Positions 1-11,455 of a stretch of DNA of 64,000 nucleotides are shown one piece after another (position 1 is the stretch's first letter; each line of letters begins with the position of its first letter). A program made the position numbers and the translations under genes. The notes beneath the pieces were generated by a model. That model saw nothing but the letters and a program-made list of their open reading frames with translations, did not search any database and was not told the origin of the DNA. Origin of the DNA: Begonia masoniana (lineage: Eukaryota > Streptophyta > Magnoliopsida > Cucurbitales > Begoniaceae). The DNA lies in contig CM039502.1 of NCBI GenBank assembly GCA_022432975.1, positions 71,694,573-71,758,572 on the forward strand, given 5' to 3'.

Positions 1-701
1 CCTTTCTCTTGGAGATCTCTTTTTCTTTGAGATCCTCCTTGTCATTGGCCCTCATGGTTATCTCATGAGTCATTAGAGAGCCAATGAGTTCCTCAAGCTT
101 GAGAACCTTGAGATCCCGTGCCTCTTGTATTGCCGTCACCTTTGGTTGCCAAGCTCTTGGTAAACATCTCAAATTTTCCTAATTAACTCTTCACCTGAAT
201 ACATCTTACCAAGTACTTTTAACCCATTAGTAATGTTAGTGAAACGAGTAAACATTGAAGAAATAGACTCATCCTTTTCCATGGTAAACAATTCATATTC
301 GTGAACTAACATGCTCAATTTACTCTCCTTTACTTGGTTAGTTCCTCATGTGTGACTTCTAATAAGTGCCAAATTTCTTGAGCACTTTCACACCCTTGCA
401 CTCTATTGAATTCATCTCTATTTAGAGCACAGTACAAGGTGTTTACTGCCTTAGCATTAAGGCTCAGATTTCTCTTATCGGACTCTGTTAACTCAGAAGA
501 GTCCTTAGGGATACTTTTCCCATCAACAGTTTTCATGGCCTTAAAAGGACCATTCTTTATAATACACCACGTTTCATAGTCTATGGCTTGAATGAATATT
601 TTCATTCTAGCCTTCCAATAGACATAATCACTACCATCAAAGAATGGAGGTCTATTGGTTGCTTGACCTTCTATTTGTGATGTGTTAGTGTTGAATGCCA
701 T
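1..701 (-). pseudogene. gag: Cop-A gag (copia SIRE-type nucleocapsid/capsid), N-terminal part
   Basis: The open stretch 330-701 starts with ATG at 701 and gives 123 residues beginning MAFNTNTSQIEG. The RPPFFDGSDYVYWKARMKIF segment near residues 17-36 is the typical start of plant copia gag proteins, followed by ESAQEIW and LLEVTHEE. Gag packages element RNA into virus-like particles in the cytoplasm. Downstream (positions 1-329) the similarity to Cop-S1 gag continues but not in one open frame, so I call it a decayed copy. The C-terminal zinc knuckle lies outside the window. Confidence 0.8.
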
Positions 702-758
702 TGTAATAGCAGAATATAATGCAGAGCGTTTAACTACAGCTTAGACAAAGATAACCTC

Positions 759-770
759 GCTCTGATACCA
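759..770 (-). promoter_or_regulatory. Cop-A primer binding site (initiator tRNA-Met)
   Basis: The minus strand reads TGGTATCAGAGC, a perfect complement of the initiator tRNA-Met 3' end and the usual primer site of plant copia elements. It lies three bases inside the LTR boundary at 774, and gag starts 58 bp farther in. Confidence 0.9.
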
Positions 771-773
771 ATT

Positions 774-1467
774 GAAGGACCGGAATTGTCTAAGAGGGGG
801 GTGAATTAGACTTTTAAAAATTAATCTAATAATCAATTAGTGTTACTCTCTTAATTAGTTTAATAGCAAATAAGGTAATATCAAAAATAAAGAGAGAGTA
901 AGAGAGATTCAACACCAGTACTTTTTACGTGGTTCGGCCAACTGCCTACGTCCACGCTCCAAGGCTCACCCCTTGAAGATCCTTACCCTTCTCCTCACGA
1001 GAAATAACAGATCGGGATTCGGGCTCCGATCAACTGCCTTTACAGATTTGGATTGAACTTCACGGGCATCAATCCACTGCCGTTACAAGTTTGAGTTTGT
1101 AAAATATTAAGCTCAGACTACAATCTCACAAAATGAATTTCAAGTTAGGATGAGAGATGTAGAGAAGAATACAGAGTGTGAAAATAACTTTCGCAGTTAG
1201 GGCTCAGAATTCAAATTGGCAAAAGTTAGTCTTCGAGCCTTTTCTTCTGCTATATACTCTGTAAGAAGTTGCTTCACAGAATTGAATGCTTCTTTCTTCA
1301 AAATGGAGAAATGTTACCGTTGGAAAGCATCCGTACTGAAACAGCTATCCGTTGCTTCTGAAAATGTTGTTCGTTGTCGCCATTAAAGGTCTGGAGTTAA
1401 TGCTGTGTGAAAAACGACGCACTGTAGCTTCGCGACTAGCTTTTGACTTTCGTTTTTTTTTTTTTTT
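774..1467 (-). repeat. Cop-A 5' LTR, truncated by an assembly gap
   Basis: On the plus strand the LTR begins TGAAGGACCGG and resembles the Cop-S1 LTR, including the segment 'ttttacgtggttc', a 'cctacgtccacgc' block and repeated 'gaacttcacgggc' segments. Cop-S1 LTRs are about 1.2 kb, so roughly 500 bp should remain beyond the gap. The sequence after the gap does not match the Cop-S1 LTR end, so the outer boundary is unknown. Confidence 0.75.
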
Positions 1468-1567
1468 NNNNNNNNNNNNNNNNNNNNNNNNNNNNNNNNN
1501 NNNNNNNNNNNNNNNNNNNNNNNNNNNNNNNNNNNNNNNNNNNNNNNNNNNNNNNNNNNNNNNNNNN
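1468..1567. other. Assembly gap (100 N)
   Basis: There are exactly 100 N, preceded by a run of T. A round 100 normally marks a gap of unknown size. Confidence 0.99.
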
Positions 1568-4500
1568 TTTAGCGTCCCGTAACCAGCCTCGAAGAACCGA
1601 TTCGGTATCTGTTCCTCTCAATATTATTTTTAAAACAATTTTTGGAAATTGAAAAAAATCCAAAAAAAATTGAAAAACCCACATTTTGTAACTTGTATAA
1701 AACCAATAAAATTCAGAATATTTAAAATAAATATATAATTTTATAAATTATTTAAAATTAATAAAATTAAAAATAAATAGAAAAAAAATGAAAAAAACTT
1801 TCTTTGGGTCGTAATTTTGGGTCGGATAAATCGGGTTATCCATAGTCGGTTCTCCACGATACAATCGCTTTTGGACCCCGGAACCGCAGACCGTAACAGT
1901 GGCCTCGTTCTAGATCCGGAAACCATTCCCGTTCCACTGAAGTATGAACGGCTCGAATCGGACGACGGATGATTTGTCTGGTTTCCTTCAGTCCGGCCGT
2001 TCTGCCCCCACGCTCTTACTTAATATAGGGACGTATTACACAGATTTCATAAAAATGAAATAAAACTAAAAAGGCGAAGAGCATAAAACTCACCTTCATT
2101 GGTTCGTTCGTCCTTCATATACTGACAAAAGAAAAGCGGAGTCCAAGAGAGAGTGTGCGGTAGTGTCTAAAATAATTGAGGAGCCGAGATGCTATATTAT
2201 TGTTGGGGTGTCTGCTGTCAGGCTCTCCATCGGCTGCCTAATCCGCCGAATAAGATGAGAAAAAAAGAAAAACAGAAGAAGAACGATGATTAACAGTCAA
2301 AATCCTGCATAGTAGCACCTTCAAGGTATCAATATGACATACCCTCTTCCTTTCTTTTGGAGCGGCGACTACTAAGAGAACTGAGAATACAAGACTACAA
2401 GAGAAAACAGATACTCGAATAGATTGAAATTTTTTTTTTTTTTTTTTTTTGAACAGATCCCATCAAAACGCTCTTTACAAATGATTCAAAAATTCATTTG
2501 AAATATATCAGTTTGCGTCGTCACGCTTAACAGGACCACCTTGTGACGACAGTGGCGGTTTGCGGACCCCCTTGAAATGTCTTCTTGTGACAGCGAGGTA
2601 TTGACGGAGGCCATTTGGTAGCGGCCACATTGTGCGGGGTGGTAGCTTTTCATTTAACCATCAATTTGGGTGTCATTTATGTAATTTAACAAGTTAGGGT
2701 GAATGGGAATTAGAGATTTTGATGATTTAGCTGTTCAGATTTGTAGGATTTTTTTATGATATTAGAAGGCAAAGATTTTTAGGGGATAGGGAAATCAATA
2801 AGGTGGGGGCGTGAAATTGTAAGATTTTGTGTTGGAATCGCTGTTGGGGCTGAGAGGAAACAGATTTTTAGCAATAGAGGGTGGAAAGAGGGGGGGGGGG
2901 GAATTTTTTTATAATGCTGGGGATCGACTTTCCTTCTGGGGCAATGTACCCCCTTTCTCAACCCTAATTTAAAAACTGGAGGTCATCGCCCTCCATCGGC
3001 CAACCGTTCTTCTCAACCCTAATTTTGAGAACGACAGGTATCTCAACCCTACCGTTATCCAAAAAAAAAAAAAAAAAAAAAAATTATGGGGGGCGAACGA
3101 GAGCTCACCACCCCGAAACGACGCAAGTTCTCAAAAACAATGGGTTGGAACAGGGGGTGTTTAAAGACGGCTGGACCGCCCGTTCCAAAGAATCTCTAAA
3201 AGGGGAGGAGGAAGGGGGGCGTTGGGGTGCGGTGGACCCCTACGTTCCCAACCACGGTGTGGTCACGTTAGAAGGGGACCCGGGGGGGGGTCCCAACCAC
3301 TACATACCCCACGACCCAATACATTCAGTGCCACGTAAGCACTGGATAGAACTGGGGGTGCTTGGGCCTCCGTTAGCCAGCGGAAATGGAGGACGGAGGA
3401 TGAGCGACCCTCCCATTCAGGCGTAAATGTAAAGGAGAGATGGCCACCCGCCAAAAGTCTTGATTGTATAGTTTTTTTATAGTTTAGGTTTAGTGTTAGG
3501 ATTGTAGTTTTAAGGGTTTTGTTTCAAATTAAATCTACGTTGAAGTCAAATGGTTTTAACCTTTTTTTAAAAAAAAAAAATCTCCAGTTAATTCCACAGA
3601 GTAAAGGTTTAAAATACCTCTAGTCGGTCGGTCCGAGGCCAAAACTGAAAAAGTCTCGCTCCATAAGCAAATAATCCTCTAAAGTATGTGCAAGTGGGAC
3701 ACTGTTGACTTTGTCAGGGAGAGTGAAGGTTCAGGTAAGCAAATTCATTGGGGGGTTCAAAACAACCACTTTCATCATTAAAACTATCTCCAATCCTCAG
3801 TTAATTTAATAAATAGTATAGTTTTAACAACTTAAACTATGTTTTAACTTAATCCCAACTTATTTACCATTCTAAAAGTAAACTATGTGTGACGTGGAGT
3901 GGAGAGGTTTTTATTTTTGGCCATGATCGATGCATTATCAGGCTTCATTTACACAAAAACAAACGATGAAAATGATCTGCCAGGATATGGACAAAAAAAA
4001 GGCGCTAATCCAAGAAAACCCATATGACTAGCATGTTTGTCGAGAAATAATTAGTTAAAGGTCCAATAATCAAGGACAAACTGGAGAATTAATTGGTGTG
4101 TACGTTGACATTTTATTAAATAGTTTCACCAAAGACAAAAGTCCAAATCAAACATATCAATAGTCCAGCTTGGAATGTCAACTAGAGAATTTAATGCATT
4201 AAAAAAGAATAGATAGAGGCGAAGAAATAAAATAATCATGATTAGCTAATATAATTATAGTATAATAAGAGTAATTATTGTTGGTTAAGTAGAGTGGGTT
4301 TGAAGAAAGTAAAGGGAAGAGAGTAAGAGTAGGTGGGGGAGGCGGGAGTAGATGAGGGGAGATGCTTGGCGTGAAGGAATGATTGGGAGGAAATGGTGGC
4401 GAGAGGGGGAGTACGTGTTAATGCAGCATCATCAGTGTGGGAGCATAAGAAAAGCATATTTTTCTCTTATTATTTACACTCTCCTCCCTATACTTGTATC

Positions 4501-6160
4501 ACTACTTCACCCTCTCTTCTTCAAAAGTCAATTATAAATTAAAAAAAGTTGTTTGTGTATTTGATCAGGTTGATTCTTTCAATTATCGGTCACCTTGACC
4601 TTCGATTGCATTGTAAATACATGTTTGCGCTTGCAAATCTTATGGTGACGTGTTTTAAATTGGAATTTTATAAAAATAAAGTGTCAATAACTGGAGAGTT
4701 ATCTAATCCAACATCACTTGAGAAAGATGGAAGAGATCAATAATTAAGTTTCATTTGTAATAAAATGTGTTTTGGAGTAAATATAATAACAAATCATCTT
4801 ATTATCATAAGTGAGGCTGCACATCGATTGTTCTTCTACTCGATCATTTTAACTCAAGGTCTCGCTCACCCTACGTTGTACACTTGAGGAGAGACTTCTC
4901 TCTCAAAATAATGATACTACTTAAATTGGTACACTTGGTTGAATTCAAAATAATTAGATGAATAAGAAAATCGGCGGAATGGTGGAGATTGTAGCATTAT
5001 GATGGAAGAAAATGTATGGAAAATCTTCACGTTATGGATGACAAACCCATTTGAGAGTAAAAGAATAGGAAGGAAAGTATAAGGCAAAGGGAAGCAACCC
5101 AACAAAATTATTAAATTTATCAAACCGATTACAAATAAATAATAAATTTGATTTCATTTATCCTCTGTAACTAATAATTTATATTCACAATAAACAATTT
5201 TAATTGTACATCGGCTTTATTTTTAAGTATAATTAAATCACTATTGACCATTCACAAAAAAAAAGAATTGTATGGATGTGCTTGTATTGAACAGATTACG
5301 TGCAATTTTTCTTCTACTTTTCTGTTCGAGTTATGGGTAATGATCGGAGTTGATTCATCATTTTAAACTCTCATCCAAAACAATTTGCTAAATTTCACGA
5401 AACTATTTCATGAAAATTCATTGATATCTTCTAAACAAACCGACTTTGATTCTTGAAATAATCTACCTATTGGACTAAAAAAAAGTATATAAAGCATCGA
5501 GTGAGATCCACTTTTCTATATAAGATCAAAACATCAAAATAATATCTTTGTACTTCTGACCCTTAGTAAATTCATACATCATTTGTGTCATTTTTAAAAT
5601 CTTCAATATTATGGACGTTTTGACTTTGATGAACATTGATTAAACTCAAAGGTTCTTATTTTATCTACAAGGGTCCACATATATCATATCCACCATAATA
5701 TTGGTTTTACCAAAAAAATTAAATTAAGTGATATTAAATTTGAATTAAATTAGTATAAAAATAAATATGCAAAAAAAAAAAGGGAAGAGAAAAAGACCAA
5801 CAAGCAAAGAGCTTATTGAATTGGGCCTAAAAATTCTTCTTTATTGGATATGAACTTGCCCACCCTAATAGCTGGTTTAATACGATTTGAGAGCTTGATC
5901 TGAAGGATTTTAGAAATTGTTATTACTGTCACTCTTTCTTTCTTCTATTTCACTTCTTCCAATCTTTATAATCTTTTTTAAGCTAACGATTTAAGATAAT
6001 TCTAAGTACTCACGAAGGGCGCATGAACGTGAGAATAGAGCTTAGAATTTGTAGTTTAAGGTGAAGGTTTCTTCAAATGGGCGATGAGTACGACATGGAG
6101 GTCTCTTTGACGAGAAACAATGTAGAAGTTAGGATAAAGTGTAGATTGAGCCCCTGAATT
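1568..6160. other. Intergenic sequence, no gene recognised
   Basis: No open frame here looks like a known protein. The stretch is AT-rich with homopolymers: T-runs near 2431-2450, G-run near 2891-2902, A-run near 3061-3083. A GC-rich patch lies at about 3080-3450. Around 2955-3050 the phrase 'ctcaaccctaa' occurs twice, with a third related copy. The open frame at 3025-3426 begins upstream of the A-run and reads through it and the GC-rich patch; I regard it as chance. I see no TIR pair or LTR pair. Confidence 0.6.
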
Positions 6161-6169
6161 TAGGGTCAA

Positions 6170-7385
6170 TGACTATTTTCTTTTTGGCAAACTTACTCTT
6201 ATACTTTGATTAGTTAGCAATGACATATGTCTTTGAAAAAATTTATCAAAATCTTTCATATTTTTTTTGCTGATGTTAGTTATTTTAACACCTTAGTTAT
6301 CTTGACTCACTCAATTTAACTCACACTCTCACATTCAATTCAATTATTGACCTTAGTTGGAATGTCTTCTAAACTTCGAAATCGATTGTGATATCGAGCA
6401 AGTAGAGAAAATCAAGTAAATCAAGATAATCAGAATAGGGTAATTATCGATTTGAACCCTGTACTATACACTGTTTTTCAATTCACCCCCTGTAGCGTCA
6501 AACTGAACCCTGTACTTTGATTATGTTATCAGTTTAGACCTTCTATCAACAATTTCATTAAACTCTCATTTAAAAAACTACCAAACGATCTTGGATTCAA
6601 TTAAAATTTTTACCACATGTTTGCTACTTAATGAGAAGATAATCTGAAACTTTTTATAATTTTTTAACATAAATACAATTTATTGTAATTTTATTTTAGT
6701 ATTTGATAAAAATATTATAATAAATCATACAAGTTTTAAAAAATTACGAAATTTTTTCTATTATCTTCCCATAATGTGATAAACACGTTGAAAAAGTTTC
6801 AAATAAATCCAATATCTTTTGATATTTGTTTTAAATTAATATCAGTTTCTTCTTTATTTTATAAATTAATTTTTAAAAAAAATACCAAACGATATTTGAT
6901 TTATTTAAAACATTTTTCACATGTTCAACATGTCATGGGTAGTTAATATAAATATTTTCGTGATTTTCTAAAATTTGTATGAGTTATTATAATATTTTTA
7001 TCAAATACTAAAATAAAATTATAATAAATCGTATATGTATTATAAAATCACGATAATTTCTATATTACCTTCTCATTAAGTAGTGAACATGTGGTAAAAA
7101 TTTCAACTGAATCCAAGATTGTTTGATAGTTTTTTAAATGAAGATTTAATGAAATTGTTGATAGAAGGTCAAAACTGATAACAAAATCAAAGTACAGGGT
7201 TCGGTTTGCTAGTTTTTTTAGTACAGGGGGTGAATTGAAAAACAGTATATAGTACAGGGTTCAAATTGATAATTTCCCATCAGAATATGTTAAGCGAAAA
7301 ACGTGAGATATTTGACAAATTTTATCAAGGCACAAATCATTTACTAAAGAACCCAAATAAAAGGATAATTTTGCCAAAAAATGGT
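6170..7385. mobile_element. Older TIR element (MITE) hosting a second MITE
   Basis: The outer arms at about 6170-6285 and 7290-7385 are imperfect inverted repeats. Both carry TTTTTGGCAAA, then a T-rich tract, and a segment like 'ttgaaaaaatttatcaaa' on the left that pairs with 'gacaaattttatcaagg' on the right. The arms sit immediately outside the foldback element at 6438-7278, so the older element was split by the younger. Ends and TSD are not resolved. There is no coding capacity. Confidence 0.4.
6438..7278. mobile_element. Foldback Mutator-like MITE with 9-bp TSD
   Basis: The element starts GGGTAATTATCGATTTGAAC, and the reverse complement of its right end is GGGAAATTATCAATTTGAAC. It is flanked by a perfect 9-bp target duplication ATCAGAATA (6429-6437 and 7279-7287), the length typical of Mutator-like elements. 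The inverted arms cover nearly the whole 841 bp: for example the 'aatccaagat' and 'aaatccaatatc' regions occur in both halves. It has no ORF and so depends on a transposase elsewhere. Confidence 0.9.
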
Positions 7386-7980
7386 TTATAATATTTGCAC
7401 TTTGCACTTTGCTCATTAATTTATATAAAGTAATTAGTCATAATAACATAAGAAATAGAGGTGAAATTCATGCATCTCTCAACCTTCTTCTCCCATTAAT
7501 AATAAACATATGTTCCACTTTATTCGTATGGGATGATATTATATTGTTATGCATCAAGTCCAACACGTTTTGTGATTTCAGGTTTCTAATGCAGCAAATT
7601 GGGTGGTTCTTGACAGCAACAAGCAGCATCCATATCACATATGGAGAGCATTTTAAACAGGGAAATGACGATTTCTCATGCTGCGGCTATTCATCAACAT
7701 GCTGATGGATTTATTGACTCTCTTGTAGTTAATCAGTTTGGTATCTTACAGACAGATTAATATCTCAAGATCTAATAAGTCATATAGTCTGCAAGTTTAA
7801 ATTCTAAGTTCTTCTAATTCTTTAGCTATTTATTTTCCCAGAAGCTTCTATGTAAGGGTAATCAAAAGTTTGTCTAATAACGTGTTCAAGTTTACTTAAT
7901 CTCATTTATCTATAAATGTCATTTCTTGCATCGATGTCATATTCTCCTTATATCATGAAAATATAATGAGAAAGGGCACT
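7386..7980. other. Sequence left of Cop-H, unresolved
   Basis: The open frame 7409-7705 has no similarity I recognise. A possible splice acceptor (TTTCAG at about 7577-7582) precedes a short stretch readable as VSNAANWVVLDSNKQHPYH, followed by a stop. This could be a decayed gene or element exon, but I cannot name it. No TSD partner for the right flank of Cop-H is visible here. Confidence 0.3.
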
Positions 7981-8135
7981 TGAAATGTAAGATTCCTTTT
8001 TTTTCATATAATTTTGATGAGAATTTACAAGAATTTATACATAAACATTTTCTAATTTAAAAGATTCTATATTTATTAGGATTACAATCAACTTCCCAAA
8101 TTATATCAAACCTCTAATTTTTAGTGATTTCAACA
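7981..8135 (-). repeat. Cop-H 3' LTR
   Basis: On the plus strand it reads TGAAATGTAAGATTCC to GATTTCAACA and matches the LTR at 55393-55547 over its full 155 bp with scattered differences. The minus-strand purine tract TTGAGGGGAGTG directly abuts it at 8136-8147 and serves as the polypurine tract. Confidence 0.9.
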
Positions 8136-9509
8136 CTCCCCTCAAGTTGGTATGTAGATGTTATCCATGCCCAACTTGTCAACAAATTTGAAGAAAACTT
8201 GTCTTGAAACAGTCTTGGTGAGAATATCAGCTAACTAGTCTTCTAATCGAAGCTTTGACAATTCTACAAGTTTCTCGTCTAATTTCTCTTTAATAAAAAA
8301 CTTGTCCACTTCAACATGTTTTGTCCGATCTTCCTAGATTGGATTGTGAGCGATGTCACATGTTGCTTTATTATCACAAAATAGTCGTAGTTTTCAAGGT
8401 GGAAAATCCAAAATCTCGCAAAAGGAGCTTTAGCCATAATTCCTCGCAAAGACCAAATGTCATACCTCTGAATTCAACTTCAACACTCGAACGACCAACA
8501 ACATCTTGCTTCTTACTTCGCCAGGTTACAAGATTCCATCCTACAAAGGTGAAGTACCCACAAGCAGATTTTCTGTGATCTCTAGAACCTACCAAGTCAG
8601 CATCAATGTATGTCTCTATACTTTGATTATAGAAGTTTTTTTTTTAATATGAGTCCTTTCCCTAGAGCATTCTTTAGATATCTAAAGACATGCACGACAA
8701 CATTCATGTGTTGTTCTCCAGGATCATGCATGTATTTAGTTACTACACTTAATGCATATGTGAGATCTGGCCTTGTAAGTCGTAAATACAACAATTTTCC
8801 AACGTAAATACAACAATCTTCCAACTAGTCTCTGATATCTACATTTATCAACAGTTTTTTCCTTTTTTTGTTGTGTTCTAACTTTAGACCTTTTTCTATT
8901 GGTGTATCGTCATGTTTACATCTCGTCATCCCGATCTTTTGTTAAAGATCTATTGTGTACTTTCTCTGAAATAGAAATATCCCAACTTTTTTATCGAAAA
9001 ATTTTATTTCCAAGAAAGTCTTTTAATGGACCAAGATCTTTCATTTGAATTCCTGGTACAAATAATTTTGTAGTTTTTTCCTTTCCTCAGGATCATTTCC
9101 TGTGACTAACATATCATCAACATACACAGTAAGAACAGTAATCTTAACGTGTTGTTTTTTCAGTAACAATGTGTGGTCTGCATTACTTTGTTTGTAGTTG
9201 AAAGCTTTCATTGCCTTTGTGAATCTTCTAAACCATGTTCTAAGAGATTGCTTAAACCCATACAAGGATTTATTTAGTCTACACACTTTATGGCTTTGGT
9301 ATTCTTTTAACAAACATCCTGGAATTCACTGTGTAAGATAGCACTCTTCACATCAAATTGTTGTAAAGATCAATCCATAATTGCATCAAGAGATAGTAAT
9401 ACTCGGACTGTGTTAATCTTGGCTACTGTGCAAAAGTTTTTTTTGTAATCAATTTCATAGGCTTGCGTGTACCTTTCGGCTACAAGTCTTGTCTTGAACC
9501 ATTCAATAC
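8136..9509 (-). pseudogene. pol: Cop-H reverse transcriptase / RNase H, decayed
   Basis: Fragments in several frames read as copia RT and RNase H. At 9370-9509 there is WFKTRLVAERYTQ and DYKKNFCTVAKINTVR (RT N-terminus). At 9041-9313 there is RLNKSLYGFKQ and the catalytic YVDDMLVTGND. At 8627-8824 there is LYLRLTRPDLTYALSVV, and at 8374-8595 RNase H remnants including SKKQDVVGRSSVEVEFR. Stops and frameshifts separate all of them, so no enzyme can be made. The 5' part of the frame continues at 23378 beyond Cop-T. Confidence 0.85.
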
Positions 9510-9790
9510 TGTTAGGATTAGACGGCTTAATCCACCTGTAATGAACGATCGAAAATACGAAAAAGAAACAAAACACAGATTTATAGTGGTTCACTCTCGT
9601 TGTGAGAGCTACGTCCACTGGCCGCTGACAGATTTCACTAAGATCAAAAACGAGTTACAAAAGTTTTGCCTTACACTCTCAGTTACTATCACTTTACACT
9701 CGATATACTAGACGATTTAGGGTTACAGAATAACAGGGTGCATAATGACTAAAATACCCCCAAACTTAAATTAGACTCCATAACTCAACA
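9510..9790 (-). repeat. Cop-T 3' LTR with adjacent PPT
   Basis: The plus strand reads TGTTAGGATTAGACGG to CCATAACTCAACA. On the minus strand the purine tract CTTCAAGTGGGAGAT (9791-9805) is directly 5' of the LTR, as expected for the polypurine tract. The same LTR recurs at 17307-17612 and 17811-23372. Confidence 0.9.
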
Positions 9791-9851
9791 ATCTCCCACT
9801 TGAAGACTAATCTCATCATCTCTCCATCTGTAGCGGCTTCATTTCAATGTC

Positions 9852-10787
9852 TCATCCAAGAAGCCCGACTGAAGTTACGCACAACTTCAGCTTCTCACTC
9901 GTCACAGCTTTTGTCAACATATCAGCTGGATTCCGACTTCCTGGGATCTTCTCAAGCGCTAATACTCTATCTTCTAAGGCAGATCTGATGAAGTGATAAT
10001 GCACCTGTATATACTTTGTCTTGCCATGATAAACTGGGTTCTTTGCCAAATGGATGGCACTTTGGCTGTCACAATGCAATACACTCCCATCGTAGTTTTG
10101 GCTTAACTCGCGTAAGAAAGGCTGCAACCATATCATCTCCCTTGCGGCTTCTGTCGCTGCAATATACTTGGCTTCACAACTAGAAAGAGCGACGACATCT
10201 TGAAGTCTCCAAACCCAACTGATGGCGGTATCACCCAAGGTGTGGACATACCCAATCATGCTCTTACTAATGTCAATATCACCACCATTATCAGCATCAA
10301 CGTATCCATCTAGGCCCAAGTCTGATTTTTGAAAACATAAAACGAACTTTGAACTTCCCTTCAAGTATCGCAAGATCCATTTTACGGCTTCCCAATGTTT
10401 CCTTCCTGGATTACTCATAAACCTGCTGACAACTCCCATTGCATGTGCAATGTCTGGTCGTGTGCAAACTATCGCGTAAATAAGACTACCAACAGCAGAG
10501 GCATATGGAACAGTAGCCATGTAGTTCTTCTCTTCATCGGTCGAGGGTGACTGTTCTTTGATTAGTCTGAAATGACTAGCATACGGTGTAGTGACTGGCT
10601 TAGGATCGTGCATCTTGAACCTGCTAAGAACCTTCTTTACGTACTCTTCTTGTGACAGTTTGAGAACCTCCTTATCCCTGAAGATCCTCATCCCAAGGAT
10701 TTGTTTTGCAGCACCCAAATCCTTCATTGCAAACTCTTTAGATAACTTCCTTTTCAGCCTGTCAATCATGAAAGCTTGCTCCATCAA
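9852..10787 (-). pseudogene. pol: Cop-T reverse transcriptase C-terminus and RNase H
   Basis: 311 codons are open. The RT thumb (GAAKQILGMRIFRDKE, YVKKVLSRFKM), the connection motif GSLIYAIVCTRPDIAHAMGV and the RNase H domain (GLDGYVDADNGGDIDISKS, ALSSCEAKYIAATEAAREM, HCDSQSAIHLAKNPVYHGKT, HYHFIRSALED) are all readable. RNase H removes RNA from the RNA-DNA hybrid during cDNA synthesis. A one-step frameshift at about 10765-10787 separates it from the RT catalytic half. The open tail ends close to the PPT, the normal end of copia pol. Confidence 0.9.
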
Positions 10788-11289
10788 TCAACATATCATC
10801 AACGTAAATGAGCAGAATAATATAGGAATTATCAAACATTTTGATGTAACAGCAGTGATCGACTTCACATCTCACAAAGTTGTTATTCTTCATGAAGCTA
10901 TCAAACTTTCTGTACCATTGCCTTGGAGCCTGTTTCAAACCGTACAATCTCTTCTGAAGCTTACACACAAGCTCCTTTTTATCTTTCACCTCGAAACCTT
11001 GTGGTTGCCGCATGTAGATCTCTTCATCTAAATCACCGTGAAGAAAAAAAGTTTTCACATCCATCTGCTGAAGATGAAGGTCTTCTTTTACAACCAAACC
11101 CAAGACAGTTCTGATTGTCATTAACTTCACCACTGATGAGAAAATCTCGGTGTAGTCAATACCTTCCTTTTGTTGGAAACCTTTGACAACCAACCTAGCC
11201 TTGTACCGCTTGCTTCTATCATGTTCATCTTTAATTCGGTAAACCCACTTGTTGTGCAGTGCTTTCTTACCCTTCGGCAACTCAGCCAA
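10762..11289 (-). pseudogene. pol: Cop-T reverse transcriptase N-terminal half
   Basis: This 175-codon frame carries KWVYRIKDEHDRSKRYKARL, GIDYTEIFSSVVKLMTIR, the palm segment LQQMDVKTFFLHGDLDEEIY (first catalytic Asp), LYGLKQAPRQWYRKFDSFMK, and the catalytic YVDDMLI near its end. It then runs into a shifted frame (ASFHD then stop) and RT continues in 9852-10787. The catalytic residues are intact, so the loss of function is due to the frame break. Confidence 0.9.
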
Positions 11290-11455
11290 TTGTCAAGTTT
11301 GATTTGATTTGATTTCAAGGAGTCCATCTCATCTTTCATGGCTGCCTCCCACTTAATCGAATCATCATACTGTGCTGCTTCCTCGTAACATTCTGGTTCG
11401 CCTGCGTCGGTCGGCAAAATGTAATTAAGAGACTGAGACCATCTATGGACTGGTT
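11290..11455 (-). pseudogene. pol: Cop-T integrase-RT linker, fragment before the solo LTR
   Basis: Reads VHRWSQSLNYILPTDAGEPE, EEAAQYDDSIKWEAAMKDE and MDSLKSNQ, a typical copia linker where 'WEAAMKDEMDSL' precedes RT. It stops at the inserted solo LTR. Its upstream partner ends RRSSRISKL at about 13785, and the two join across the insertion. Confidence 0.85.

Larger units (their letters stand above)
1..1467 (-). mobile_element. Cop-A: 5' end of a SIRE-like Ty1/copia retrotransposon (partial)
   Basis: Reading on the minus strand there is an LTR, a primer binding site and the start of gag, in that order. The order and sequence closely follow Cop-S1 (27063-39450): the LTR-start text around 'gtctaagagggggg' and the gag text near position 60 both recur there. 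The element leaves the window at position 1 and its outer LTR end is lost in or beyond the N gap, so neither a TSD nor an age can be given. It is a second copy of the Cop-S1 family in this window. Confidence 0.85.

Noticed and set aside
1352..1684. Frames across the N gap
   Set aside because: They consist largely of undetermined residues.
2950..3050. Telomere-like repeats (CCCTAA)
   Set aside because: Only three isolated CCCTA(A) words in longer different phrases; not a tandem telomeric tract.
3025..3426. 133-codon frame in the GC-rich patch
   Set aside because: It reads through a long A-run (poly-Lys) and has no recognisable domain.
7409..7705. Possible host gene exon left of Cop-H
   Set aside because: Only one short stretch with a possible splice acceptor; no homologue recognised and stops nearby.
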